Source: Kibdelosporangium banguiense (GTDB lineage Bacteria; Actinomycetota; Actinomycetes; Mycobacteriales; Pseudonocardiaceae). Taken from it: a stretch of DNA of 64,000 bases. Below, piece by piece: positions 34,190 through 43,907 of this stretch. The notes beneath the pieces were generated by a model. That model worked only from the letters and a program-made list of their open reading frames with translations, did not search any database and had not been told where the DNA came from. Within the stretch, counting starts at the first letter, position 1. Each line of letters starts with the position of its first letter. Position numbers and translations under genes: made by a program. The stretch spans positions 1,067,203-1,131,202 of the forward strand of contig NZ_JAGINW010000001.1 in the NCBI RefSeq assembly GCF_017876405.1, given 5' to 3'.

Positions 34190-37100
34190 GTACTGAACGG
34201 ATCAGGGCGCGTAGGCCGTCAGCGTCCAGGAGGTCCGCGGGCCTGAGAGTGTGGTCTTCGCGGACGTAGTGGAAGGCGGCGCGTACGCGTTCGACCGGGA
34301 TGTTCGCGAGCTGGGCCCATGCGAGGCGGTAGGCGGCCAGCTGGACTGCCAGCGCGGGCAGGTGTGCGTCGTCTGGGACGCGGCCGGTTTTCCAGTCGAC
34401 GACTGTCCAGCCGCCGTCGTCGTCGGAGTAGACCGCGTCCATCCGGCCTCGGACGGACAGACCGTCGACGTCGCAGGTGAAGGGGACTTCGACTTCGTGC
34501 GGCATGCGGTCGGCCCACGCGCTGGCCATGAAGGCTTCCCGCAATGTTCCCAGTTCGTCGTCGATGGCGCCGTCGTCCGCCGCGCCGGGCAGTTCGTCGA
34601 GGTCCAGCAGACGGCCTGAGCCGAAGCGGCGCTCGAGCCAGGTGTGGAACGCGGTCCCGCGGCGCGCCACCGGGTTCGGGGGGAACGGCAGTGGGCGGCG
34701 GAGCCTTCGGGCGAGGGCGTCCGGGTCCGCGGCGAGTTCGACGAGCTGGCTGACCGAGAGCTGACCAGGCAGCGCGATCTTCTCTCGCCGGGTCAAAGCC
34801 GCGGCACGCTCGGCGAGCAACACGTCGGTGTCACGTTTCCAGCCGTCGGGGTCGTCGTCCTCCAAGGGCAGCAACAGCTGGTCTTCGTTGGGAGGCTTGC
34901 CTTTGCGCAGCCGGGCCAGCTCGGCGCGGACCTGGTCGGCGCCGTCGAGCACGTCCTGGCGGCGTTTGCCGAGCGGGTCGATCGGCCAGCGTGCGATCCG
35001 GGCGGCGTTGGCGATCGGGTTCTCCTCGCCTTCGGCCGGTGCGGGCGCCCAGTGATCGGTCAATGCCGCGTCTACTTCGGACACTTCGGTCAGGAAGTCC
35101 GACGGGCCCTTGGGTTCCTTGCCGGTCCGGCCCCACCAGTGGCCGGACACCAGCAGGCTGTGCTCGGACCGGGTAAGGGCAACGTAGAACAGGCGGCGTT
35201 CCTCGGTGAGCGCACGCTCGGCGAAACCCTCGTTGTGCAATGCAAGGGCCTCTTCGACTTCCTTACGGTTCATGTCGCTGGAGACGCGCAGCTCAGGAAG
35301 GTCTTGTGCGTCACCGCGAAGGGGCGCGGGCAGCTCGGTCACCGCGCGCAGCCAGCTCGACCCGCGGCGCTTTGAGGGAAAGACGTCCGCGACCACGTGC
35401 GGAATCGCGACGACCTTCCATTCCAAGCCCTTGGCGGAGTGCACCGTCAACACCTGTACACGATCCTCGGCCACTTCGACCTCGCCCGGTTCCAGGCCGT
35501 CTTCGGCGTCCTCCGCGGCGGAAAGATAGTCCAGAAAGGACATCAAGGTCGCGGATGGGCTGTGGGAGGCGTAGTCCGCGACCACGTCGGCGAACGCGTC
35601 GAGGTGTACGCGGGCGATCGGGCCTGGCCGCGCGGATGCCTCGATGTCCAGCTGCATTGTGCGTTCCACGTCCGCGACCAGCTCCGGCAGCGACTGGTCG
35701 AGGCGTCGCCGCAGCTGGGTCAGTTCGCCGCCGAGGCTACGGATCCGGTTGTAGCCGTCGGTCGAGTAGCGCTTCGGGTCACCCGGATCATCAAGTGCGT
35801 CAACGAGTCCGGCTTGCTCGGCGCGCTCCCCCGGCACCGCGCCGAGCAGCGGGTCCATCTGGTCCGGCGCGTGCAGCCCGGCCAGTTCTGTTGCCCTGCG
35901 CCACAAAGCGGCCAGGTCGGCGGCTGCGAGACGCCACCTCGACCCGGTCAGCAAGCGTGTCGCCGCGGTGCCTGCGAGCGGGTCCACCAACACGCGCAAA
36001 GTACTGACCAGGTCGCGGACTTCCGGTTCGTCAAGCAGACCACCGAGGCCGACGACTTCGACCGGCAATCCCCTGGCCCGCAACGATGTCGCGATGTCGG
36101 CCATGTCCGAGCGCCGACGGACCAGGACAGCGGCCGTCGGCGGTTTGCCGGTGTCCTCGACTGCCGCGCGCCACCGGGCGGTGACCGCATCCGCCATCCA
36201 CTCCAACTCGGCCTGAACGTCCGGCAGCAACGCGCAGTGCACGTCACCAGGGCCGGCGTCGTCCCTCGCGCGCAGCTCATCGACCTCAAGCCCGGCACGG
36301 CGCAACGGAGCCGAGATCGTGTTGGCGAGTTCGAGCACTTCAGGCGGGTTGCGGAAACTGGTCAGCAGGCCGTACTTCGTGGCCGGCAGCAGGCCTTCGC
36401 GCGGGAAGTCCGTGGTGAACCGGGGCAGGTTCGCCGCGGACGCACCTCGCCAGCCGTAGATCGCTTGCGCCGGGTCGCCCACCGCGGTGACCGTCATCGG
36501 GTCGTCACGGCCGAACAGCGATCGCAGCAGCACTCTCTGGGCGTGGCCGGTGTCCTGGTATTCGTCGAGCAGGACCGCGCCGTACCTGCTCCGCTCGCCT
36601 TTCACGACTTCTTCGTGATCGCGTGCCAGGCGCGCCGCCATCGCCATCTGGTCGGCGAAATCGAGCACGCCGTCGCGGCGCTTGCGGTCCGCGTAGGCCT
36701 TCACCATCGGCAGCAGCGCAACCCGGAACCTTTGGGCCGCAATGATTTCCTTCAGTTTCTGAGACGGTTCCGCGGCCTGCCTCGGACCCCTGGGCGCGTT
36801 CTCGATCAGGTAGCAGAGACGCTCGGCGTGCTCGGCGAGTTTGTCCTCCTCGACCAGGTGCTCACCGATCTCACCGGCGAGATCCAGCAGGTAGCGCGTG
36901 ATCGTGGCAGGGACACGGTCGGTGTCGAGGTCGTTGGTCCACGTACTCACCAGGCGGTGCGCGAGCTGCCACGACGACGTCTCGGTGAGCAGACGCGCCG
37001 CCGGTTCGACCGGCAGCCGCAGGCCGTGCTCACCGACCAGACGGCCTGCGTACGCGTGGTACGTCAGGATGGTCGGCTCACCTGTGATCACCGCGGCTTT

Positions 37101-37409
37101 GCGCTCGCCACTCGGGTCCAGCCGCTCCAGCACGCCTGAGCCCGCCAGCCTGCGCAGCCTCGCCCGCACCCGGTCGGCCAGCTGCCGGGCCGCTTTGCGG
37201 GTGAACGTCAGACCGAGGATGCGCTCGGGCGTGACCAGGCCGTTCGCCACCAGCCAGACCACCCGGCCGGCCATCGTCTCGGTTTTGCCCGCGCCCGCGC
37301 CCGCCACCACCAGCGCCGGCTCAGCCGGCGCCGCGATCACGGTCGCTTGTTCCTCCGTCGGCGGCGGCAGCCCCAACGCGAGGGCCAACTGCCTCGGGGT
37401 CATATTCAT
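34176..37409 (-). CDS. adnB: AdnB-like helicase-nuclease subunit
   Basis: A 1077-aa UvrD-like superfamily 1A helicase fused to a RecB-type nuclease, the AdnB subunit of the mycobacterial-type AdnAB double-strand break end-resection machine. Walker A VAGAGAGKTE has K42. Motif II is LLDEYQDTGHAQ, and later motifs include GDPAQAIYGWRG, LTVHSAKGLEWK and FYVALTRSE. The C-terminal nuclease core around 985-1010 has GRMDAVYSDDDGG followed by VVDWKTG. All helicase motifs look active, fitting AdnB as the main motor. It matches Rv3201c. Upstream lies a Fic fragment, then adnA. Confidence 0.92.
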   Translation of the reverse strand: MNMTPRQLALALGLPPPTEEQATVIAAPAEPALVVAGAGAGKTETMAGRVVWLVANGLVTPERILGLTFTRKAARQLADRVRARLRRLAGSGVLERLDPSGERKAAVITGEPTILTYHAYAGRLVGEHGLRLPVEPAARLLTETSSWQLAHRLVSTWTNDLDTDRVPATITRYLLDLAGEIGEHLVEEDKLAEHAERLCYLIENAPRGPRQAAEPSQKLKEIIAAQRFRVALLPMVKAYADRKRRDGVLDFADQMAMAARLARDHEEVVKGERSRYGAVLLDEYQDTGHAQRVLLRSLFGRDDPMTVTAVGDPAQAIYGWRGASAANLPRFTTDFPREGLLPATKYGLLTSFRNPPEVLELANTISAPLRRAGLEVDELRARDDAGPGDVHCALLPDVQAELEWMADAVTARWRAAVEDTGKPPTAAVLVRRRSDMADIATSLRARGLPVEVVGLGGLLDEPEVRDLVSTLRVLVDPLAGTAATRLLTGSRWRLAAADLAALWRRATELAGLHAPDQMDPLLGAVPGERAEQAGLVDALDDPGDPKRYSTDGYNRIRSLGGELTQLRRRLDQSLPELVADVERTMQLDIEASARPGPIARVHLDAFADVVADYASHSPSATLMSFLDYLSAAEDAEDGLEPGEVEVAEDRVQVLTVHSAKGLEWKVVAIPHVVADVFPSKRRGSSWLRAVTELPAPLRGDAQDLPELRVSSDMNRKEVEEALALHNEGFAERALTEERRLFYVALTRSEHSLLVSGHWWGRTGKEPKGPSDFLTEVSEVDAALTDHWAPAPAEGEENPIANAARIARWPIDPLGKRRQDVLDGADQVRAELARLRKGKPPNEDQLLLPLEDDDPDGWKRDTDVLLAERAAALTRREKIALPGQLSVSQLVELAADPDALARRLRRPLPFPPNPVARRGTAFHTWLERRFGSGRLLDLDELPGAADDGAIDDELGTLREAFMASAWADRMPHEVEVPFTCDVDGLSVRGRMDAVYSDDDGGWTVVDWKTGRVPDDAHLPALAVQLAAYRLAWAQLANIPVERVRAAFHYVREDHTLRPADLLDADGLRALIRSVPSPE

Positions 37410-37643
37410 GCTTGCGCCATCTCATACGCATCGCGGCCCAAAGACAACCGCGCAGCATAACCGTAACGCCGCATAGTGAATCCGGGTTCACACCAAGTAG
37501 TCGAACAGGTGTCTACCAGCGGTTTTTTAGCTCCGTCCATCTGCTCACCTCGCACCAGGCACCCCCAGCATCCCTCGCGGGAGCTTCGGCACCGGGTTGC
37601 GCCGCGCCGCGCGTGAGCTCTTTCACCCGAGGAGATTCAGCCG
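37410..37643. other. Gap between adnB and the Fic fragment, possible insertion scar
   Basis: This 234-bp stretch separates two genes that are otherwise tightly packed in related genomes. Its composition is less GC-rich than its neighbours, with a TTTTTTAG run near 37522. No further Fic sequence (for example the HPFxxGNGR loop) is seen in any frame. It probably represents what replaced the rest of the Fic gene. Confidence 0.4.
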
Positions 37644-38060
37644 CTATGGCCTTCTGGTCACCCGTTCGTAGGGGTCGACGTCCACGGAGTGCTGCATCAT
37701 GAAGTGCAACGCGCGCATCGTGTGCGAGCAGACGTCCAATCGCGGTTCTTTGGCCAGCTGAAGCACATACGTCATCGCATCGCGGTAGCCACGCACCGCG
37801 TGCCACGCGAGTTCCGTCGCTTCATGTGGTTCCTGATCGTCGAGTACAGCGAACGCGTCATCGACAGTGACCGTGAACCCCTCAATGGTGTTCGAGCCGC
37901 GCACCGCGCGTGCCATCGTCAATCGCCGCAGTAGTCCACTCCAGCGTTGAGACGCAGCGACCAGCGACCTGAGCCGTCGGTGCTGGTCGTGAACGAGCGC
38001 CAGCACCGCGTCGTCGACCACGTCGAGCGCGGGAGTCGTGAACAGCGCAGTCAGTTTCAC
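37644..38060 (-). pseudogene. Truncated Fic-family protein (N-terminal part only)
   Basis: A 138-aa product matching the N-terminal region of Fic/DOC proteins: RLTMARAVRGSNTIEGFTV (Fic N-terminal region with the inhibitory S/T-x-x-x-E-like segment), EATELAWHAVRGYRDAMTYV and MRALHFMMQHS. Full-length proteins run to about 370 aa and carry the catalytic HPFxxGNGR motif, absent here. The sequence departs from family expectation after VDVDPYERV and stops soon after. The GTG at 38060 overlaps the adnA stop (GTGA), so it was, or still is, translated within the adnA-adnB operon. It could survive as a small regulatory protein, but a decayed AMPylator is more likely. Confidence 0.7.
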
Positions 38061-41000
38061 TCGGTGACTTGGCGGCCGGCGGGGTGGATGGGGCAGCTGG
38101 TTTTGGCGGGGCAGCGGGGGCAGTCGGGGTTTTCGCGGGCGTCGTAGTCGGGGCCGATGCTGTCGGCGGCGGCTTTGCGGACAATGGTGAGCCATTCTTC
38201 GGTCGCCTCGCCGGAGACTGGATCCTGGGTTCGTTCGGCGGCGCCGGTTTTGCGGTCCTTCTTGGCGACGAAGACCAGGCGGGCGCCGCCGGGTTCGGAT
38301 TGCAGGCCCAGTTTGACGAAGGCGCCGTAGGCCGCGGCCAGCTGATAGACCGCGAGCTGGGGGTGCTGGGCGGCGTCGTCCTTGCTGACCGGGGTTTTGC
38401 CGCTCTTGATGTCGATCACGACGGGGCGTTGGTCCTGGTCGGCTTCGAGGCGGTCGACCCGGCCGCGCAGGCGGATCACGGGACCGTCCTCTTCCTGCGG
38501 CAGGTCGACAGTCACCTCCTGCTCGATCGCGACCTGTGTGAGCTGGGAGCGGCTGCCGGTGAGCCAGCTGAGGAATGTGTCGAGCATGCCGTGCACGCGT
38601 TGCTGTTCACGTTTGGAATACCAGGGGGCGCCGGCGTCGACCTGTTTCCAGGCCTCGTCGAGCTGGGCGCGGAGCTCTTTCTCGTTCGCGCCTTCGGCCG
38701 CGGCCTGGGCGAGGGCGTGTACCAGGGTTCCGGTGACCACGTGCAGTTCGACGGGGTCCTGGCCGCCGTGCCGCTCGACCACCCAGCGCAGCGGGCACTT
38801 GGCCAGAACGTCCACTGTGGATGGTGAGACGCGGACTGGTTCGGTCTTCTCGCGCAGGGCCGCCGCACTGGACAGCTCGGCGAGGCCGTACCAGGAGCCG
38901 GGATCGGCGCCGGGGACACCGGCTTCGGCCAGGCGAGCCAGTTGTACGGCCGCGCGGCTGCGGCGGGGTGCGGACTCCTCGCCGTCGCACACGACCTTGC
39001 GCAGCTCGCCGACCAGGTCCGCCAGCACGAGCGCCCGAGTGCCGGACATCGAGATGAAGGCGAGTTCCTCGTCCTCGAACTCGGCCAGCTCGGCCAGGAA
39101 TCTGGACGGCTGTTCCTCCTCACCGCGAATCGCGCTGACCAGCAGCCGCCAGCGCGCACGGCTCACCGCGACCAGGAACAACCGCCGCTCCTCGGCAAGG
39201 ATCGGCGCAGTGAACGAGATGTACTCGTACGGATCGACGCCCGAGAGCACGTCAACCATGCGCTCGACGCCCAGCAACGAGCCCCGTAGCCGGAGGTCCG
39301 GCCACGCACCCTCCTGCACTCCGGGCACAGCGACGACAGTCCACTCACGTCCTGCAGCCGCATGCGCCGTGAGCAACGCCACGGACTCCCCGATCGGGGT
39401 CTGCGGCGCAAGGCTGTCGCCCGCGATCTGTTGTGCGGTCAGGTAGTCCGCGAAACGGCCGACACCAGCGCCAGGCAACCGGTCTGTGTACTTCTCAGCC
39501 GCGTGGAACAGGCCCACGATGGCGTCGAGATCACGATCGGCTTGTGCACCAGCCGTTCCGCCACGCCCTGCCTGCGCGACCCATCGCCGCTCCAGGCCGC
39601 TGCCCTGCCACATGCCCCACAACACCTGTTCGACGCTCGCGCCGTCAGCTATCGCCGCACGCGCCCCGGACAGCAACCCCACCACGCGACGCAGCGGCGC
39701 GGCCTCGGCGTCCTCCAACGCGGCGAGCTTGTCGTGCGTATCGATCGCTTCGACAAGCAACTCGTCACTTGACCGTTCGCCACCCGCAGCCAGCTCAAGG
39801 CGCCGCAGCCCCCGCCGCAGCCGTCGCAACGCCATCGGGTCAGCGCCACCGACCGATGACGACAGCAACATCGCGGCCACGTTGGCATCCAACGCCGAAC
39901 TGTCCGCCGCGCACTTGAGCAACGCGAGGAACGGCCGTACGGCAGGTTGTTGCGCCAACGGCAGCTCATCTGCCGGAAGCGCGACCGGAACGCCTGCCGC
40001 GGCCAATGCCCGGTGCAGCACCTGGAACGACCGCGTCACCGACCGGACGACGACGGCCATCTCCGACCACGGGACCCCGTCAATCAAGTGCGCGCGCCGC
40101 AACTGGTCCGCGACCCAGCTCGCCTCGGCCGCGGCCGAGGGGTGCAGGCGCAGCGCGACGTTTCCGTCGGCCGGAACGGCTGGTCCTTCACGCATGGAAC
40201 GCTGCGGCCCGGCTCCGGGCAGGCGACCGGCCAGCCGGGCGACCGCCTCACGGACCTGCGTGGCCATGCGGTGGCCGGTGGCGAGCACGATCGTGTTGTG
40301 ACCGCTGGGATCCGCGTCGGCCAGCAGCTGCGGGTCGGCGCCCCGGAACGAGAAGATGGCCTGGTCGGGGTCACCGGCGAGGATGAACTCGGTCGCGGCT
40401 TCGGCCAACGTCGTGGCCAGCCGGTACTGCAGCGGGTCAAGATGCTGCGCGTCGTCTATATAGAGGTGACGGACCCGTGCGCGTTCCCGATCGAGCAGCT
40501 CGTCGTCCGTCTCGAACGCGACCAGCGCACTGTCCACGAGTTCCGCTGCGTCGAGCGCGGGCCCGCTCGCCTGCGCCATACCGGTGTCGGCCGCACCGGC
40601 CAGCAGCGTGACTTCTTCGTACTGCTTGCCGAACTGGCCGGCCGCGACCCATTCGTCTCGCCCGTATCGCCGCCCGAGAGCGACCAGATCCTCCGGGCCG
40701 AGCCCTCGCTCGGCCGCCCGCAACAGCAGGTCACGCAGTTCGTCGGCGAATCCTGGGATGGTCAACGCCGGTCGCAGCCGGGGCGGCCAGCTCTCGGCGC
40801 CCTTCTCCAGGTCACCTTCCAGCAGGTCACGCACCACTGCGTCCTGCTCGGGCCCGCTCAGCAGCCGTGGCCCCGGCTCGTCTCGCAGTGACGCCTGCAA
40901 CCTCAGCACCGCGAACGCATACGAGTGAACGGTCCGCACAAGCGGATCTCTCACCGTTCGCATGCCACCGTCATTGATCAGGCCCGTGATGTGCGTACGG

Positions 41001-41242
41001 AGCGCCGTCGCGGCACGCCGGCTCGCCGTGAGGATCAGCAGGCTCTCCGGGTCGGCACCGGCCATGATCCGCTTCGCCGCGATCTCGGCAAGCAGGGTCG
41101 TCTTGCCCGTGCCCGGCCCGCCCAGGACACGGTGGGACCCGCCACCGCCCTCCAGCAGCTGGGCGGCCGCGTCGTCCCAGCTCAGATCCGTGCGAGGGCG
41201 GTGCGGAGCCCGGACGAGGAGCGGCGCGGACTTCGTCACCAC
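38057..41242 (-). CDS. adnA: AdnA-like helicase-nuclease subunit
   Basis: A 1061-aa partner of AdnB, matching Rv3202c. The N-terminal SF1A module has Walker A GGPGTGKTT (K47). The Walker B region reads YIDDAQHLDP, where most UvrD-like enzymes have DExQD, fitting AdnA's weaker motor role. The C-terminal nuclease has GRVDRLEADQDQRP followed by VIDIKSGKTP. Cysteines in LAKCPLRWV and in the tail CPRCPAKTSC suggest an AddB-like Fe-S staple around the nuclease. Start GTG 41242 or 41239. It is the first gene of the adnA-(fic)-adnB operon. The complex resects broken DNA ends for recombination. Confidence 0.9.
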   Translation of the reverse strand: MVTKSAPLLVRAPHRPRTDLSWDDAAAQLLEGGGGSHRVLGGPGTGKTTLLAEIAAKRIMAGADPESLLILTASRRAATALRTHITGLINDGGMRTVRDPLVRTVHSYAFAVLRLQASLRDEPGPRLLSGPEQDAVVRDLLEGDLEKGAESWPPRLRPALTIPGFADELRDLLLRAAERGLGPEDLVALGRRYGRDEWVAAGQFGKQYEEVTLLAGAADTGMAQASGPALDAAELVDSALVAFETDDELLDRERARVRHLYIDDAQHLDPLQYRLATTLAEAATEFILAGDPDQAIFSFRGADPQLLADADPSGHNTIVLATGHRMATQVREAVARLAGRLPGAGPQRSMREGPAVPADGNVALRLHPSAAAEASWVADQLRRAHLIDGVPWSEMAVVVRSVTRSFQVLHRALAAAGVPVALPADELPLAQQPAVRPFLALLKCAADSSALDANVAAMLLSSSVGGADPMALRRLRRGLRRLELAAGGERSSDELLVEAIDTHDKLAALEDAEAAPLRRVVGLLSGARAAIADGASVEQVLWGMWQGSGLERRWVAQAGRGGTAGAQADRDLDAIVGLFHAAEKYTDRLPGAGVGRFADYLTAQQIAGDSLAPQTPIGESVALLTAHAAAGREWTVVAVPGVQEGAWPDLRLRGSLLGVERMVDVLSGVDPYEYISFTAPILAEERRLFLVAVSRARWRLLVSAIRGEEEQPSRFLAELAEFEDEELAFISMSGTRALVLADLVGELRKVVCDGEESAPRRSRAAVQLARLAEAGVPGADPGSWYGLAELSSAAALREKTEPVRVSPSTVDVLAKCPLRWVVERHGGQDPVELHVVTGTLVHALAQAAAEGANEKELRAQLDEAWKQVDAGAPWYSKREQQRVHGMLDTFLSWLTGSRSQLTQVAIEQEVTVDLPQEEDGPVIRLRGRVDRLEADQDQRPVVIDIKSGKTPVSKDDAAQHPQLAVYQLAAAYGAFVKLGLQSEPGGARLVFVAKKDRKTGAAERTQDPVSGEATEEWLTIVRKAAADSIGPDYDARENPDCPRCPAKTSCPIHPAGRQVTE

Positions 41243-41822
41243 ACCCTGATGGAATCACGCCCCACCGACAGTTCCGCGCCCGACACCCGCAGCCGGCAGA
41301 ACGATCACTGCCCCGCCACGAACGGGGCGCGCCAAAAGTGTTAGCACCGAATTGGGTGAACAATCCGGCGGCATAACCAATGGAAGCGCTACCGAGAACA
41401 TTTGCCACCCATTCGATGGACAAGTATCGGATGGACCGTTCACCAGAGTGAGGCTTACCGCCGAACGGGGCACAGTGAAGCACCCGATCAGGGCATACAG
41501 GGATACCGGCACCTGGGGAAACACACGGGGAGAACAATTGCACTCTCAAGCATCCGAACTGTCCCACTGATCGACAAATTGCCCGGACCCAACATCGGTG
41601 TAACGCCCGGCGAATCGGCGACGAAGCCCTAGTTGCATTGCGACGCACATTTTTGATCACTGCTCCCCGCCCTGCAACCGGGAGGATCATGCGCTTACCC
41701 GGATAAGTCATTGCCAGCGTGTTCCACTTACCGGGAGTCAACTTTCATAGAACTAGCGAGTGGGTGCACTCGCCATGCCTCCATGCCCGGAAAACGACAC
41801 CAAAAGAGGGGTACACCCGTCC
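41243..41822. other. 580-bp leader region ahead of the exopolysaccharide operon
   Basis: No CDS is evident. The stretch is less GC-rich than its surroundings and separates adnA from the divergent polysaccharide operon, so it probably holds both promoters and a long 5' leader. A small hairpin near its end is listed separately. I could not identify a riboswitch class or a convincing -35/-10 pair. Confidence 0.5.
41756..41773 (+). promoter_or_regulatory. Hairpin in the leader of the deacetylase operon
   Basis: GCGAGTG and CACTCGC form a perfect 7-bp stem with a GGTG loop, 49 nt before the first ATG. Its role, if any, could be mRNA stability or translation control. Confidence 0.4.
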
Positions 41823-43904
41823 ATGAAAAGGATCAGGACGCTGGTTTTACCGGTGCTGCTCGCAGCAGCCGTGACCAGCTCCGTCGCCAGCCCCGCGACC
41901 AGCGCAGCCCCTGGTGACGGGCACATCGAGCAAGCCCACGAACATCCGCTCATCCGCGCTGAGATCGCCCGGCCGAAACCGCCGCCGGCACCCCGGCTGC
42001 CAGTGCTGAATACGCTGGCCACCAAGTCGCTGAGCCTCCAGAATGTGCAGATCAGCGCCTTGACGAAGGTCCGGCTCAGGGTGCTGGTAATCGCCACGGA
42101 CGCCCAGGATTTCGGCCTGCCGACCTGGAAGTCAATCCTGGACAAGATCGGTCAGCCGTACGACGTGATGCTGGCCCGCAGCCAGTCGTTGACAGCCGCC
42201 CAGCTGGTGAACAATGACGGCACAGCGAAATACAACGCGATCCTGCTGACCGACAACGGTCTGATCAGCCAGGGTACCAGCGCGTTTGATTCGAACGAGT
42301 GGTCAGTCCTGTGGTCATATGAGCGGGCCAATGACGTTCGTCAAGTGGCCCTGTACTCGGCCTACGGAACATTTCCCGAGGACTACTGCCTGCGGGCGGG
42401 CTCGGAAGGTCCGGTCACCACACCTGTCCAGGCGACATTGACGCAGGCAGGCGCCCAGTTCTTCGACTATCTCAAAGCCGGCGCGCGGATTCCGATCGCC
42501 GATTCCTACGCCTACCGGTCGCGGGTGGCGCCCGGCTGCGGCGCCCAGCCCCTGCTGACGGCAGGCGCCGACGTCCTCGGTGTGACGGCGACGACAGCCG
42601 ACGGCCGCGAACGCGCCGCGCTGACGTTCTCCTCCAACGAGTACCAGGTCCACACCGACCTGCTCGGCTACGGCCTGCTGCGCTGGGCGACCCGCGGCGT
42701 GTTCGTCGGCGAGCAGCGGCACTGGCTGAACATCGACGTCGACGACTGGTTCAACCACACCGCGCACCTGTACCCCGACGGCCAGCTGGAGACCAATCCC
42801 GGCTTCCGGCTGTCCGGCCCCGAGGTGTCGGCCACGCACGCCCAGCAGAACTCGCTGCGGGACCGATACCCGCTGGCCGGCGAGTTCAACCTGAACGTCC
42901 CGTACAACGGCGGACTGCTGCATCCGAACGCGCCGTCCCGCTGCAGCGCGGTGAACACGCCCGACCCGCTCACGAGTTTCTCGCGTTGTGAGGCCAACAA
43001 CTTCCGCTGGATCAACCACACGTTGACCCACCCGACCATGGACAACACGCCGTACACGCAGAACGTCAACGAGATCCGCAACAACCTGACGGTCGGGCGC
43101 AACGCGGGTCTGGTGGTACCCACCGAGGTGCTCAAGACGCCCGCGTACTCCGGGCTCGGCGTGTTCAGCGCGTCGCCCAGCGGCCCGCTGACCGACAACG
43201 GCCTGCCCGCGTCCAACCCGGCGCTGCTGCAGGCCGCGAAGGATCTCGGCGTGAAGTACCTGCACGGCAACATGTCCTTCGCCGGGCACCGGCCGTCGTG
43301 CTTCAACTGTTCGATCCCGCATCCGCTGCAGCCGACCATCTCGGTGGTGCCGGACTGGCCGGTCAACATCGGCTACCAGGTCACCACCCCCGATGAGCAG
43401 ACCTACCTGTACAACAGCCTCTACGGCCCGGACGGCGAGTTCCCGACGCACCCGCGGGACCTGGCGTACGACGAGATCCTCGCCCTGGAGGCCGAGGTCG
43501 GCCTGGAGCACGTGCTGAGCGGGTCGGCGTACTCGCACACGTTCCACCAGGGCAACGCGCACCACTACACGGCAGGCAAGAGCCTGCTGTTCGACTGGGC
43601 CGAGGAAGTCGTGCGGCAGTACAACTCCTGGTACCAGGTGCCGTTGAAGTCGCCGGACTGGGTCACGCTCGCGGAGTACACCAAGGCCCGGACCGAGCAC
43701 TTCAACGAGACCCGGACCGGCCCGGATCCCGTGTGGGACAAGGTGCTCAACACCGTGACGGTCAACGCCGACACGACCGGGACGCTGTTCGTCACCGGCG
43801 CCGGGTTCCTCACTGTGCCGTCCGAACGGTACGGCGCCGACCTGATCACGCAGGCCGCCGTCCGCCCGGGTCTGCCCCTCATCCTGCTCGCCCAGCCGAG
43901 GTAG
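41823..43904 (+). CDS. Secreted Agd3 (CE18)-like polysaccharide deacetylase 1
   Basis: A 693-aa secreted protein with a signal peptide (1-28, ending PATSAAP). Residues 70-250 form an N-terminal domain resembling that of the fungal galactosaminogalactan deacetylase Agd3: LRVLVIATDAQDFGLPTWKS, then KYNAILLTDNG and WSVLWSYERANDVRQVALY. The catalytic NodB-like part has NIDVDDWFN (about 302-310) and INHTLTHPTMD (about 397-407), supplying the Asp-Asp and His-x3-His metal ligands. It would remove acetyl groups from an N-acetylated aminosugar polymer outside the membrane. First gene of the operon; the second copy starts 3 nt after its stop. The start ATG 41823 puts the signal peptide at the N-terminus. 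Confidence 0.75.
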   Translation: MKRIRTLVLPVLLAAAVTSSVASPATSAAPGDGHIEQAHEHPLIRAEIARPKPPPAPRLPVLNTLATKSLSLQNVQISALTKVRLRVLVIATDAQDFGLPTWKSILDKIGQPYDVMLARSQSLTAAQLVNNDGTAKYNAILLTDNGLISQGTSAFDSNEWSVLWSYERANDVRQVALYSAYGTFPEDYCLRAGSEGPVTTPVQATLTQAGAQFFDYLKAGARIPIADSYAYRSRVAPGCGAQPLLTAGADVLGVTATTADGRERAALTFSSNEYQVHTDLLGYGLLRWATRGVFVGEQRHWLNIDVDDWFNHTAHLYPDGQLETNPGFRLSGPEVSATHAQQNSLRDRYPLAGEFNLNVPYNGGLLHPNAPSRCSAVNTPDPLTSFSRCEANNFRWINHTLTHPTMDNTPYTQNVNEIRNNLTVGRNAGLVVPTEVLKTPAYSGLGVFSASPSGPLTDNGLPASNPALLQAAKDLGVKYLHGNMSFAGHRPSCFNCSIPHPLQPTISVVPDWPVNIGYQVTTPDEQTYLYNSLYGPDGEFPTHPRDLAYDEILALEAEVGLEHVLSGSAYSHTFHQGNAHHYTAGKSLLFDWAEEVVRQYNSWYQVPLKSPDWVTLAEYTKARTEHFNETRTGPDPVWDKVLNTVTVNADTTGTLFVTGAGFLTVPSERYGADLITQAAVRPGLPLILLAQPR

Positions 43905-43907
43905 GCG

